Below are positions 27,528-36,471 of a stretch of DNA of 64,000 nucleotides, piece by piece. Within the stretch, counting starts at the first letter, position 1; every line of letters starts with the position of its first letter. Made by a program: the position numbers and the translations under genes. Under the pieces are notes generated by a model. That model saw only the letters and a program-made list of their open reading frames with translations. It made no database searches and was not told the DNA's origin. Source of the DNA: Sphingobacterium chuzhouense (GTDB lineage Bacteria > Bacteroidota > Bacteroidia > Sphingobacteriales > Sphingobacteriaceae); contig NZ_JACNYL010000001.1 of assembly GCF_014692525.1 (NCBI RefSeq), positions 558,001-622,000 on the forward strand, read 5' to 3'.

Positions 27528-28457
27528 TTACCCAACGGATCTCAAGGTAAATGTCCACCAGCCATCACCACCAATATTGACACCTATTTTCAACAGGTCA
27601 TATCCCTTTCCATCGACATTTTTATTCCTCTCCAAGATATCATACGTTACTTCATTCCAAGTAGGCGCACTATCTGTTTCACCTCCATTATGTGCTTTCT
27701 TTACACCAATGTGAGCTCCCTTACCGATTAACCGAAGTTGTCCCAGTTTCCGGACACCGGCCCCTTCTACTACAGAAAACTTAAATGTACCTGAACTCCA
27801 TGGTGTTTGATCACCTTTCAGGTTCGCCGCAGGTTCGCAACCCGCGGTTTTATTACCTAAATATCCATCTGCAAAGAAATCGCCGTGGTTATCGTAAACG
27901 AATGTACCTTCCGCATTAAATGAAAAGGTGAATTCATCGTTAAACTCACATGCGCGGGTTATCACGTCTGCAGTACCGCTGCTCCACCATTCGCCGTTAT
28001 CCGCCCCCGGCCCTACCTTAAACGCACCTGCTTCCGGATTTAATTTCCAAGTTTTTTGTGTACAGCTTGCCAAAAAACCCAATGCCGTTTCATCATCACA
28101 AGCTTGGGGGTCGTTCTCCGCCACTGACACCGTCTTGGTCACGGTAGCCATTCCTCCCTGTCCAATGACATCCAATTTAATATCATAGGAGCCTTCAAAA
28201 ATCAAGCTTGCCAGTACTACATCGCCTTCCAATTTCTGCCCACTACTTAATACCGTCCAACGTGCAATAGTGGGAACATTGGTTTTATTCGTTAATTGTA
28301 TTCGACCCGGCGCTACTTCTGTAGCTTCAAAATCAGGCTGCGGCAGATTGTCCAACGACAGGTTGTCGCCCTCAATCTGACAAGCTTGTACCAGAAATAG
28401 CAGGAGCAACACACTCCATCTGTTTATTTTTGTTCGTATTTTACCCTCGATTATCAT
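27528..28457 (-). CDS. Glycan-binding-type surface lipoprotein with PKD-like domain
   Basis: The 309-residue lipoprotein has a signal peptide (RWSVLLLLFLVQACQIEG, cysteine about 26). A short PKD/Ig-like domain follows (about 40-112, with PQPDFEATEVAPGRIQLTNK and GSYDIKLDVIG). The C-terminal domain contains LASCTQKTWKLNPEAGAFKV, GEWWSSG and GGDGWWTFTLRSVG, rich in tryptophans that could stack on sugars. Its place after SusC-SusD and before GH16 is where SusE/F-like surface glycan-binding proteins sit. Function is inferred from position and aromatic content, not from a diagnostic motif. The upstream SusD stops 11 bp before its start. Confidence 0.8.
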   Translation of the reverse strand: MIIEGKIRTKINRWSVLLLLFLVQACQIEGDNLSLDNLPQPDFEATEVAPGRIQLTNKTNVPTIARWTVLSSGQKLEGDVVLASLIFEGSYDIKLDVIGQGGMATVTKTVSVAENDPQACDDETALGFLASCTQKTWKLNPEAGAFKVGPGADNGEWWSSGTADVITRACEFNDEFTFSFNAEGTFVYDNHGDFFADGYLGNKTAGCEPAANLKGDQTPWSSGTFKFSVVEGAGVRKLGQLRLIGKGAHIGVKKAHNGGETDSAPTWNEVTYDILERNKNVDGKGYDLLKIGVNIGGDGWWTFTLRSVG

Positions 28458-28468
28458 GATACTGTTTT

Positions 28469-29992
28469 TTATTTTGTTCCACCGTATTCTTTATTTTGCT
28501 CTAACAAGGTATTGTCCAGTTCCAGGAGCGGGATAGGCAGTACTTCGTGTTTACCTGCCACAAATCCGCGATTGCTCAGTGCTTCGGCAGCATCTCCCCA
28601 ACGCACGAGATCAAACCAACGATGTCCTTCACCGGCAAGCTCTAGCCTTCGTTCACGCTTAATGTTCTCAAATGTTGCTGCTACAGATCCCAGCCCTACC
28701 CGGGCACGCACCGCATTGAGAAGAGCTGCTGCGCGCGTGGCGTCGCCACCGCCCCGAACGAGTGCTTCTGCTTCGAGCAGATAGGTATCCGCTAATCGAA
28801 TTTCGTAGAGGTTTTGGGGAAAGTTTAGCTCATACGTTCCCACGCCTGTCCAACGGTTAGACTCTCGACCTGCATATTTTTCCAGAAAATAACCCGTATC
28901 CATATAGCCAGGTGTATACGACGCCTTTCCTTCGGCCACCAATTTATTCATATCGATAATGGTGTAAGGATAGCGAGGATCATTTCGCATTGCATCTGCC
29001 AAATTTTCCGTTACCGGTAAAAAGCCCCAACCAGCCACATAATCGGGAGCACCAGCTCCTTGTCCGTAGCTGCGGGGGCCTATCATAATATTCAGAATAT
29101 TGCCTTCGGTGCATTGAATACATGGCCAATCTCCTATAGAGGTGTTTGTAAAAGAAATTTCGAGAATAGATTCACTATTAAATTTATTATCTACTTGAAA
29201 TATATCTCCATAATTGTCCAATAAACGATAACCATAAGGACTACTTTGGCCAGGTGTTCCGTTGACATCAGCAAGTTCTGCCGCTGCTTGAGTAAATTTT
29301 TCCTGTTGTAGATATACTTTTCCTAAAATCGCTTTCGCCGTACCTTGTGAAAACCTTCCTGCTTCTTTTTGAAGCGAAACAGTTAATGGCAAATCAGGTA
29401 TCGCTTCAGTAAGATCTTTCTCCATCAGCGCGTATACATCCGCTGGAGCTGCCTGTAACACTTGATATATGGCATCACCGGCCAAAGGTTCCTGAATCAA
29501 GGGAATATTTCGGAAATAGCGAATGAGATCAAAGTAAAAATAGGCTCTCAATGCTTTCGATTCTGCCGTGAATCGACGTTTCTGTTGTTCATCCATCTGG
29601 ATATCCGGCAGCTTCTGCAACAACACATTCGCGCGCATAATACCCATATAATTTCTTTGCCATAAGTCTTCCTGTGGTCCTACTGCCGGAGTTAACGAAT
29701 AATCTGACCAAGCCTGGATTTGGGGTTGGTCGGATGACCCGCCACCACCCGCATAGTGATCATCAGAAGCAGCAGATGCTGCTAATATCTTCGTGGTATA
29801 GTTAGCGGCTTGATACCCTACGATGTCGTAGATCGCCACTAAACCATTGTAGGCTTCTTGACTATTTTTGTAATAGTTTTCTTCCAGATCGGTTCCACGC
29901 GGTTTCAGTTCCAAAAAGCTATCCGAACAGGATTGAAAGCTTAAAAACGAAAGGCCAGCTATGACTGTAAATAATTTGATATGTGGTTTCAT
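28469..29992 (-). CDS. SusD/RagB outer-membrane lipoprotein
   Basis: The product is 507 residues with a lipoprotein signal (MKPHIKLFTVIAGLSFLSFQ, then SCSD). Typical SusD features are SFLELKPRGTDLEENYY, YKNSQEAYNGLVAIYD, LRAYFYFDLIRYFRNIPLI, and the C-terminal KRERRLELAGEGHRWFDLVRWG with HEVLPIPLLEL. It forms the surface lid for the SusC encoded 12 bp upstream. With GH16 in the same operon, the ligand is probably a beta-1,3- or mixed-linkage glucan. Confidence 0.95.
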   Translation of the reverse strand: MKPHIKLFTVIAGLSFLSFQSCSDSFLELKPRGTDLEENYYKNSQEAYNGLVAIYDIVGYQAANYTTKILAASAASDDHYAGGGGSSDQPQIQAWSDYSLTPAVGPQEDLWQRNYMGIMRANVLLQKLPDIQMDEQQKRRFTAESKALRAYFYFDLIRYFRNIPLIQEPLAGDAIYQVLQAAPADVYALMEKDLTEAIPDLPLTVSLQKEAGRFSQGTAKAILGKVYLQQEKFTQAAAELADVNGTPGQSSPYGYRLLDNYGDIFQVDNKFNSESILEISFTNTSIGDWPCIQCTEGNILNIMIGPRSYGQGAGAPDYVAGWGFLPVTENLADAMRNDPRYPYTIIDMNKLVAEGKASYTPGYMDTGYFLEKYAGRESNRWTGVGTYELNFPQNLYEIRLADTYLLEAEALVRGGGDATRAAALLNAVRARVGLGSVAATFENIKRERRLELAGEGHRWFDLVRWGDAAEALSNRGFVAGKHEVLPIPLLELDNTLLEQNKEYGGTK

Positions 29993-30004
29993 TTGTAATT
30001 CTCT

Positions 30005-33000
30005 TTAAAATGCAACATTTAGTCCGAACATAAATGACCGTGCCTGAGGATAAATACCACGGTCAATACTCATAACATCACCACCAATCTCCGGATCGAA
30101 ACCAGAGTAGCGAGTAAAGGTCAACAGATTCTCTGCCATAACATATATCCGCGCTTTCTGCAGGCTTATACGCTGTGTCCAATCACGGGGCAAAGTGTAA
30201 CCTAACTGTACTGTTTTAAAGCGGAAATAGCTACCATCTTCCAGATAGAAATTGGACGGATTCGTAAAGTTGTTATTTCCGTCATTGTCTGTTAAACGTG
30301 GAAAATCGTAAGAAGATCCTTCGCCTGTCCAACGACCTAGGGCACGTGTAGAATAGTTCGCATTGTTCACGTCTAATCTTCGTAAACCTTGAAATATCTT
30401 ATTTCCGGCAACGCCTTGTCCGAAAATCAGCGCATCAAAATTCTTCCAGGCAACATTCAGTGTCAAACCGAACGCCCAGTTTGGCGTCGGATCGCCGATA
30501 AATGTTCGATCGTTTTCGTTGATGACACCATCACCGTTTAAATCAGCCCATTTAAAATCGCCGGGGCGTGCATTGGGTTGGATAAGATTCCCCTCGCTAT
30601 TGGTATAGGCGTTAATTTCTGCTTCGTTTTGGAAAATTCCCATGGTTTGAAAACCATAAAACGAATTATATGCTTCTCCGACCATAGTACGGGTAATAGG
30701 GTAGCTTGACGCTTGAAAACTTGCTCCATTAAAATATTGTACCCCTGCACCAATGTTCGTTACCTCGTTCCGTAAATAAGAAACGTTGCCATTGAGGGAC
30801 AGCTGTACATCACCGAAACTATCGTTATAGCCTAGTTCCAATTCTACGCCGGTGTTTTTCATATCCGCGACGTTTGCGGCCGGATTTGATATTGCGCCGA
30901 CATAAAACGGAATACGAGGATTCTGTAAGATACCTGTGGTCACTTTGTTGTACCAGTCGAACGTCATACTAAACCGCTGTAGCAAGGTTGCCTCCAAACC
31001 GATATTCGCTTGGCTCGTTTGTTCCCATTTTAAGTCTGGGTTGGAAGGTGCATTCGGACTATATCCAATCACTGCGATGTTATTTTCCGTCCCTATATTG
31101 TAATTTCGCCCCCCACTGATCGTAGCAAAGTAAGCAAAGTCGCCAATATTATCGTTACCCACGACGCCGTATCCTCCGCGAATTTTCAACATATTGATAT
31201 AAGGATTATCTGTCAAAAAGTTTTCACGACTGGCGACCCATCCCAATGAAAAAGAGGGAAAGACACCGTATTTATTATTGGATCCGAAACGGGAAGAGCC
31301 ATCACGACGAATCAGTCCTTCTGCGATATATTTCTCCTTATAATTGTAATTCACGCGTGCAAATAGAGAAGACACGGTATGACCGGGATCTTCATAGCCA
31401 GAACCTTGACGTTGGTCTGTAGGAACGTTATAGTTCAACGAGGCATCCTCGTAATTATTAACGGGTAAACCCGAATAAATGACGTTAGTTCCTCTTGCTC
31501 TTCTATCATAATATGCGCCCTGTCCGAGTAATATCGTCATATTATGTCCTTCAATACCACGGGTATAGGAAATCGTATTTTCTAAATTCCAGTCAAATCC
31601 TCTATGGTTTCCGCGTGCAAAGCTATTTTCATCTCTTTTGACGAGACTATTCAAATAATGAACAGGAGTAAAGTTTTCATCACCCCAAAACGATAGTTTC
31701 GATCCTAATGTGGAGCGTATTTTCAATCCTTCTATTGGACTGATTTCGCCATATACGTTTCCAACGATATTATCGGACCAGCCGTGATTGCCCAATCGGG
31801 TCTGCATATACGCAAGCGGATTGGTCATCTCTTGTAATACAATGGTGGATATGGCATATGGGTTACCAAAGGCATCTCTTGGTACGGCTTGGGTAAGATA
31901 AGGTCCTTCGGGATTATTTAAGATATCCGCGTCTGTTTCGATTACCGGTGTTATAGGGTCGAGGTTAATAGCGGAAGACAGCGGACCGCCATATTCACTG
32001 TTAGTGTTTCCGATCCCTTGGCTTCGTTCGTGTGAATAACCTAAATTTTGTCCCAACGTCAACCATTTTGCAATCTTATGTTCCGAGTTCAGCCGGATAT
32101 TCGCACGTCTATAATTCGAAATCTCCGACGCAACAATCCCTTCTTGCGTCAGATAACCAAAGGAACTGTAAAAAGTGGACACTTCATTTCCCCCACTGAC
32201 GCTCAATTCATGGTTTTGTCGGAAGGCGTTTTTATTGAAAATTTGTTCTTGCCAATCCGTGCCCTCCCCTAAGGATCTCGGATCACTAAATCGTGGAGTA
32301 TTTCCTGCTGCTATCGCTGATTCATTGCGTAACGTCGCATACTCCGTTGCATTTAATAAACTTAATTTCCGAGCAGGAGCAGAAGTTCCCAGAAAGGTAT
32401 TGTAATTAATTCTCGGAACTCCTTGCACACCCTTTTTTGTTGTAACCAGAATAACGCCTGCTGCTGCCCGTGCACCATAAATGGCTTGCGAAGAAGCATC
32501 TTTCAATACTTCGATAGATTCGATATCCGATTGGTTCAGGTAACTGATGCCTCCGGCATCGACGACGACACCATCCACCACCCATAATGGATTGTTGTTA
32601 CCAAACGTGGTGAAGCCCCGGACACGGATAGTAGCCGCCGAACCCGGCTGTCCTGAATTCGTCGCAACGGTAAGACCCGAAGTTCGACCTTGTAAGGATT
32701 GCTCAATACGGGTGACCGGCATCGTTTCCAGATCGCTGGCCTTGACACTGCTGATGGCTCCAGTGACAACGCTCTTCTTTTGTGTACCATACCCTACTAC
32801 CACAACCTCTTCCAGTTCGTCAGAACCTTCCTGCAATTGGACATCATAAACGCCACTCTGGGTCACCACAATCCGGGAAGAAAGCATACCCAGTTGGGTG
32901 AATACTAATGCGGCCCTGTTTCCAGCTACTTCCAAGACATACCGTCCGAATTGATCGGTACTGGTTGCCTCATTACTCCCTTGGACAGCTACAGTAACAC

Positions 33001-33127
33001 CCGCCAAGGCTTCCTGATTAACGGCAGACGTCACACGTCCCCGTAATTGCATCGTCTGTGCAGCAAGTTCCATAACAGAAAAGCACATACAAAGCAAAAT
33101 GCATGCATGTAAAATTCTAATCCTCAT
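30005..33127 (-). CDS. SusC/RagA-type TonB-dependent transporter (beta-glucan locus)
   Basis: The product is 1040 residues. The signal peptide MRIRILHACILLCMCFSVME ends at LAAQ. A carboxypeptidase-regulatory-like domain follows (LRGVTSAVNQEALAG-like start, written in the gene as LRGRVTSAVNQEALAGVT), then the canonical EEVVVVGYGTQKKSVVTGAI segment, a plug with VRGFTTFGNNNPLWVVDGVV and VLKDASSQAIYGARAAAGVI, and a barrel ending FMFGLNVAF. No STN domain. It should import oligosaccharides released by the GH16 enzyme. The gene starts an operon (SusC-SusD-PKD lipoprotein-GH16). A good -7 element and paired TTGTAG repeats lie in the 250-bp gap behind the membrane regulator gene. Confidence 0.96.
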   Translation of the reverse strand: MRIRILHACILLCMCFSVMELAAQTMQLRGRVTSAVNQEALAGVTVAVQGSNEATSTDQFGRYVLEVAGNRAALVFTQLGMLSSRIVVTQSGVYDVQLQEGSDELEEVVVVGYGTQKKSVVTGAISSVKASDLETMPVTRIEQSLQGRTSGLTVATNSGQPGSAATIRVRGFTTFGNNNPLWVVDGVVVDAGGISYLNQSDIESIEVLKDASSQAIYGARAAAGVILVTTKKGVQGVPRINYNTFLGTSAPARKLSLLNATEYATLRNESAIAAGNTPRFSDPRSLGEGTDWQEQIFNKNAFRQNHELSVSGGNEVSTFYSSFGYLTQEGIVASEISNYRRANIRLNSEHKIAKWLTLGQNLGYSHERSQGIGNTNSEYGGPLSSAINLDPITPVIETDADILNNPEGPYLTQAVPRDAFGNPYAISTIVLQEMTNPLAYMQTRLGNHGWSDNIVGNVYGEISPIEGLKIRSTLGSKLSFWGDENFTPVHYLNSLVKRDENSFARGNHRGFDWNLENTISYTRGIEGHNMTILLGQGAYYDRRARGTNVIYSGLPVNNYEDASLNYNVPTDQRQGSGYEDPGHTVSSLFARVNYNYKEKYIAEGLIRRDGSSRFGSNNKYGVFPSFSLGWVASRENFLTDNPYINMLKIRGGYGVVGNDNIGDFAYFATISGGRNYNIGTENNIAVIGYSPNAPSNPDLKWEQTSQANIGLEATLLQRFSMTFDWYNKVTTGILQNPRIPFYVGAISNPAANVADMKNTGVELELGYNDSFGDVQLSLNGNVSYLRNEVTNIGAGVQYFNGASFQASSYPITRTMVGEAYNSFYGFQTMGIFQNEAEINAYTNSEGNLIQPNARPGDFKWADLNGDGVINENDRTFIGDPTPNWAFGLTLNVAWKNFDALIFGQGVAGNKIFQGLRRLDVNNANYSTRALGRWTGEGSSYDFPRLTDNDGNNNFTNPSNFYLEDGSYFRFKTVQLGYTLPRDWTQRISLQKARIYVMAENLLTFTRYSGFDPEIGGDVMSIDRGIYPQARSFMFGLNVAF

Positions 33128-33199
33128 AAGTTGAATTGTTTAACATGGTTTATAAATTTTAGTTCGCTGTTGTTCTCCCTAGCGCGAAGAACCTTGGTT

Positions 33200-33230
33200 C
33201 AAAAATAGACTTCAAATTGGAAAAGCCAAT
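33200..33230 (-). promoter_or_regulatory. Promoter of the beta-glucan SusC operon
   Basis: TATTTTTG on the minus strand (complement of 33200-33207) fits the TAnnTTTG -7 consensus. ATTGG (complement of 33226-33230) about 20 bp upstream can serve as the TTG-type -33 element. The transcript would have a leader of roughly 65-70 bases before the ATG at 33127. Confidence 0.6.
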
Positions 33231-33241
33231 TTTTTTCGAGA

Positions 33242-33313
33242 CTACAATTACCACTACAATAGGCGTTTGGAAGCCTAAAACAACATTAAAACACCACTAC
33301 AAACACCCTACAA
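33242..33313 (-). promoter_or_regulatory. Two pairs of TTGTAG direct repeats upstream of the SusC promoter
   Basis: On the minus strand TTGTAG occurs four times: complements of 33308-33313, 33297-33302, 33254-33259 and 33242-33247. Within each pair the period is 11 or 12 bp, about one helix turn, and the pairs lie 43 bp apart, about four turns. The ten-base string accactacaa is repeated exactly at 33250-33259 and 33293-33302. The sites lie just upstream of the -33 box, as expected for an activator such as the LuxR-type regulator encoded next door. Confidence 0.5.
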
Positions 33314-33377
33314 AAAAATATAAAAGACTGGTTATCAACAGTATTTTACACAACCCATATTTATTGCTTCGACCTCA

Positions 33378-36278
33378 TCACTCATCAGTCTTCGTATATT
33401 GCATTAAATAATCATATAGGTTGACCTCAGAATCGATTTTTAATTTTTTTCGCAAGCGGTAGCGGCTTACCTCGATTGCTTTGACGGTGACATGCATGAG
33501 TTGGGCAATTTCTTTGGAGAGAAGATTCATGCGTAGCAACGCGCACAATTTTAATTCATTTGCGGTCAGATCAGGGTGTTGCTCTTTTAATCTCAGGAAA
33601 AAGTTTTCATTCGCATGATGGATATGGGTATTGAATTTTTCCCAATCTTCATTTGTCCTTTCCGCAGAGCGGATAAGTCTAATCAATTGTTTGAAGTTTT
33701 GTTGCGCTTCCTTATCTTCCATACGATCCATCGTTTGGGCGATATTATTTTTAATCTTACTCAATACCTCGCCGCGCTGGATAATGTTCATGGTTAAATT
33801 TGCCAGTTCTTTGTCCTTAAATCCAAGTTCCACTTCCAATTTTTCATTACGAAGTTTGATAACTTCTTTCTCCTTCTTCTCGATTTCTAACTGTCTTACG
33901 TGAAGTTCATCCCTATGTCTTTCTTTTAGCTTTTTACGTTGTATACTAAGCAACCAGAAGATAAATACAAGCAGTAGCCCCCCATAGAACAGGTAGCTAA
34001 CTGGATGCGCATACCATGGTGGTGCTACACGAAAAGAGAATGCCTGTTCTTCTGATTCATTCCCCATCCCATTTCGAGATTTGACTCTAAAAACATACGT
34101 GCCGGCCGGCAAATTGGTATATTCCTTTTCACTCCTATTACTCCACGCTGACCATTTTGTTTCCAATCCTTCCAACATATAACTGAACTCTACTTGCTCC
34201 TGTTGATCATACATGGTCGAGCTAAAGTTAAATTGAAGGGAATTAAAAGCATAGCGCAATTTTGTACTGGGTACATCTTGTTGTAGATAGCCTCCAAACA
34301 ACAATTTCTCTTTCTTATCACTATCAAACGCTTTTACTGCACGGAGCAGCATATTGGGTTTAGATGCGCGATCCTGATAAGCTTTGTAATTCAGTAAAAT
34401 GCCCCCCTTTTGCCCACTTATAAACACATTTTCTGCATCGTGTACATAAACCGACTCAAATCCGCCTAATATCTCTCCGTTCAATTCCGGAAAATAAGAA
34501 ACGGTATAGGGATATTCTCCTAAAGGACGGGAAAAATCTAATAAGCCTAATCTTTTATTGGTAGCAAACCATACATTTCCCATCTTATCCTCCGTCATGT
34601 ATTGAATAGGTATGTTAACAAGCGCCTGATATTGATCTGCCGGTGTAAAAGTATCATGTCCGGCATCGTATATGTACACGCCCTTAGGCGTCGAAACAAG
34701 TATATCGTTTCGAATATGAAAAACATAGTTGTGCAATATAGCGGGCAATCCTTCCGCGACGTCATACCGCTTGTGTTGGATGATTTTCTTAAAATCCGGC
34801 GACAAAGATAACTTAAAAACGCCGCGATAAGGATGTGATACCCATACGACGTGATTTTTATCATCGTAATACACAAATCGTAAAGACTCGTCTGAACCAC
34901 CTATATGCCCATTATCCACAAAATATTGACCGTCGAATAAGAGATGTCGTAATCCCAGATAGGAACCAACAACCATATTCCGCGAGGGAGAAACTCGAGA
35001 AGCTGCTTGATATGTCCAGATTCCGGTGGCGGTATGAATCGGTCTTACACCATCATCCCTAACTTCAAAACTTCCCTCTTCATGTCCGATTAGCAACCGA
35101 CCGTTCACTTCCTGGATAGACCATACCTGTCCGTCACTATGCGCCACCTTTTCAAATCTTGCCTCCGACATGCCGATATTTTCCAACGCATTGCCCCTAT
35201 AGGGCGTTACATACAAACCGTTGGACGTCCCGAGATATAGTTTATGGTTGAAAATACGTAGACTATACGTTCCCAGCTTCGTATTCTGGTCTGGATATAT
35301 ATATTTTATAGCACTATTGACTGCGATATAGTCTATTCCGTCATCCAAAGCTAACCATACGTTGCCATTTCTATCTTTAAATATATCGCGGATATTATTC
35401 GTCTGTAGCCCCTCTCCGTAACTATATCGCTGAAGGATCTCTCCGCTTTTATCAATAATTAACATGCCTCCGGGATACATACTTACGGCAAACAAATCAT
35501 TTCCTAAAAATCGAATACTGGAGATTCGGTTTGTCGAGAACCGGGAATCCATCGACGTTACTTTGGGGAAAAAGTTGCCCTTTGTTAAATAAAAAAGACC
35601 GTCTTTCATCGTCGCAATCAACAAGGTATCTGCTCCGTACGGCACCATACCCGTCATGATTGCACCTTTTTTTAATGGATTTTTTCCAGTCGTCGATTTC
35701 CAAACACCATTTTCGTAATGCATAACCCCTCTTTCCATATCCTGCGCATATAATGCGTCTTCAACCGAGGTCATATATTGCCAACTGCTAGGCGCTCGAT
35801 CTACATTGATTTTATCCTGATAGTAATGAAAAATATGATTATTAGCTTGAAAAAAGACATGGTCTCCCGATAAGGCAATATGCCATACATCGGCAAATTG
35901 CCTTTCCCTCACAGGGATTTCTTTCACTAAGGAATGATAAACTAACGTGCCCTTTTCATCGGCTTCAAAATAGCCTATTTCATCTTGTCCCCCTACATAA
36001 ATCCTTCCATTTCCGTCATAACAAACCGAGCGTACAATAGTGGAATTGGGCAATGGATATACATGCCAATACCGTCCGTCAAAAGAAAGTAACCCTTCAT
36101 TGTTAGCGAAATACATGATACCCTGCGTATCTTGGGTTATACCCCAGTTTTGGACACCACCCTGATATGCCTTACTAGAATAGTTCACGATTTGCGGCAT
36201 CGCTATTGTTCGTTGCGCAAAACCTTCCTTCTGGAGCAAGAAGAAAGTTAATAAAAGAATAAAAATATACTTGCTCAT
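33378..36278 (-). CDS. Membrane one-component regulator: beta-propeller, Y_Y_Y, LuxR-type HTH
   Basis: About 966 residues from the ATG complementary to 36276-36278 (MSKYIFILLLTFFLLQKEGF signal). The large periplasmic part carries propeller-type repeats such as WGITQDTQGIMYFANNEGLL, VWLALDDGIDYIAVN and NVWFATNKRLGLLDF. A Y_Y_Y domain (about 690-750, with LEGLETKWSAWSN and LPAGTYVFRVKSRNG) and one membrane segment (about 757-780) follow. A charged coiled coil (about 785-830) leads to a LuxR-type HTH at the end (TANELKLCALLRMNLLSKEI, then VKAIEVSRYRLRKKL). There is no kinase or receiver domain, so it should bind sugar outside and DNA inside in one chain. It is encoded right behind the beta-glucan operon. 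An upstream ATG (36473) would overlap mrp and add 65 non-family residues. Confidence 0.88.
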   Translation of the reverse strand: MSKYIFILLLTFFLLQKEGFAQRTIAMPQIVNYSSKAYQGGVQNWGITQDTQGIMYFANNEGLLSFDGRYWHVYPLPNSTIVRSVCYDGNGRIYVGGQDEIGYFEADEKGTLVYHSLVKEIPVRERQFADVWHIALSGDHVFFQANNHIFHYYQDKINVDRAPSSWQYMTSVEDALYAQDMERGVMHYENGVWKSTTGKNPLKKGAIMTGMVPYGADTLLIATMKDGLFYLTKGNFFPKVTSMDSRFSTNRISSIRFLGNDLFAVSMYPGGMLIIDKSGEILQRYSYGEGLQTNNIRDIFKDRNGNVWLALDDGIDYIAVNSAIKYIYPDQNTKLGTYSLRIFNHKLYLGTSNGLYVTPYRGNALENIGMSEARFEKVAHSDGQVWSIQEVNGRLLIGHEEGSFEVRDDGVRPIHTATGIWTYQAASRVSPSRNMVVGSYLGLRHLLFDGQYFVDNGHIGGSDESLRFVYYDDKNHVVWVSHPYRGVFKLSLSPDFKKIIQHKRYDVAEGLPAILHNYVFHIRNDILVSTPKGVYIYDAGHDTFTPADQYQALVNIPIQYMTEDKMGNVWFATNKRLGLLDFSRPLGEYPYTVSYFPELNGEILGGFESVYVHDAENVFISGQKGGILLNYKAYQDRASKPNMLLRAVKAFDSDKKEKLLFGGYLQQDVPSTKLRYAFNSLQFNFSSTMYDQQEQVEFSYMLEGLETKWSAWSNRSEKEYTNLPAGTYVFRVKSRNGMGNESEEQAFSFRVAPPWYAHPVSYLFYGGLLLVFIFWLLSIQRKKLKERHRDELHVRQLEIEKKEKEVIKLRNEKLEVELGFKDKELANLTMNIIQRGEVLSKIKNNIAQTMDRMEDKEAQQNFKQLIRLIRSAERTNEDWEKFNTHIHHANENFFLRLKEQHPDLTANELKLCALLRMNLLSKEIAQLMHVTVKAIEVSRYRLRKKLKIDSEVNLYDYLMQYTKTDE

Positions 36279-36443
36279 CTTATTTAGGCATATACACAAT
36301 CCCACTGATCCGTTTATATTTGATCTCTCCCGAATACGTTTTTCTCGAAAGACGGAAGCCGATGGACGAAGATAGCAAAATACCCCTAAGAAGACAATTT
36401 CGCTTAACAACAAACAGATGACAGGATTCTCTTTTTCAATGTG

Positions 36444-36451
36444 TAAATTTG
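36444..36451 (+). promoter_or_regulatory. -7 element of the mrp gene
   Basis: TAAATTTG matches TAnnTTTG exactly and lies 20 bp before the ATG at 36472. No clear -33 box was found. The 193-bp gap to the divergent regulator gene should also hold that gene's promoter, which I could not place. Confidence 0.5.
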
Positions 36452-36471
36452 TAACGTAACAAACCATTGTC

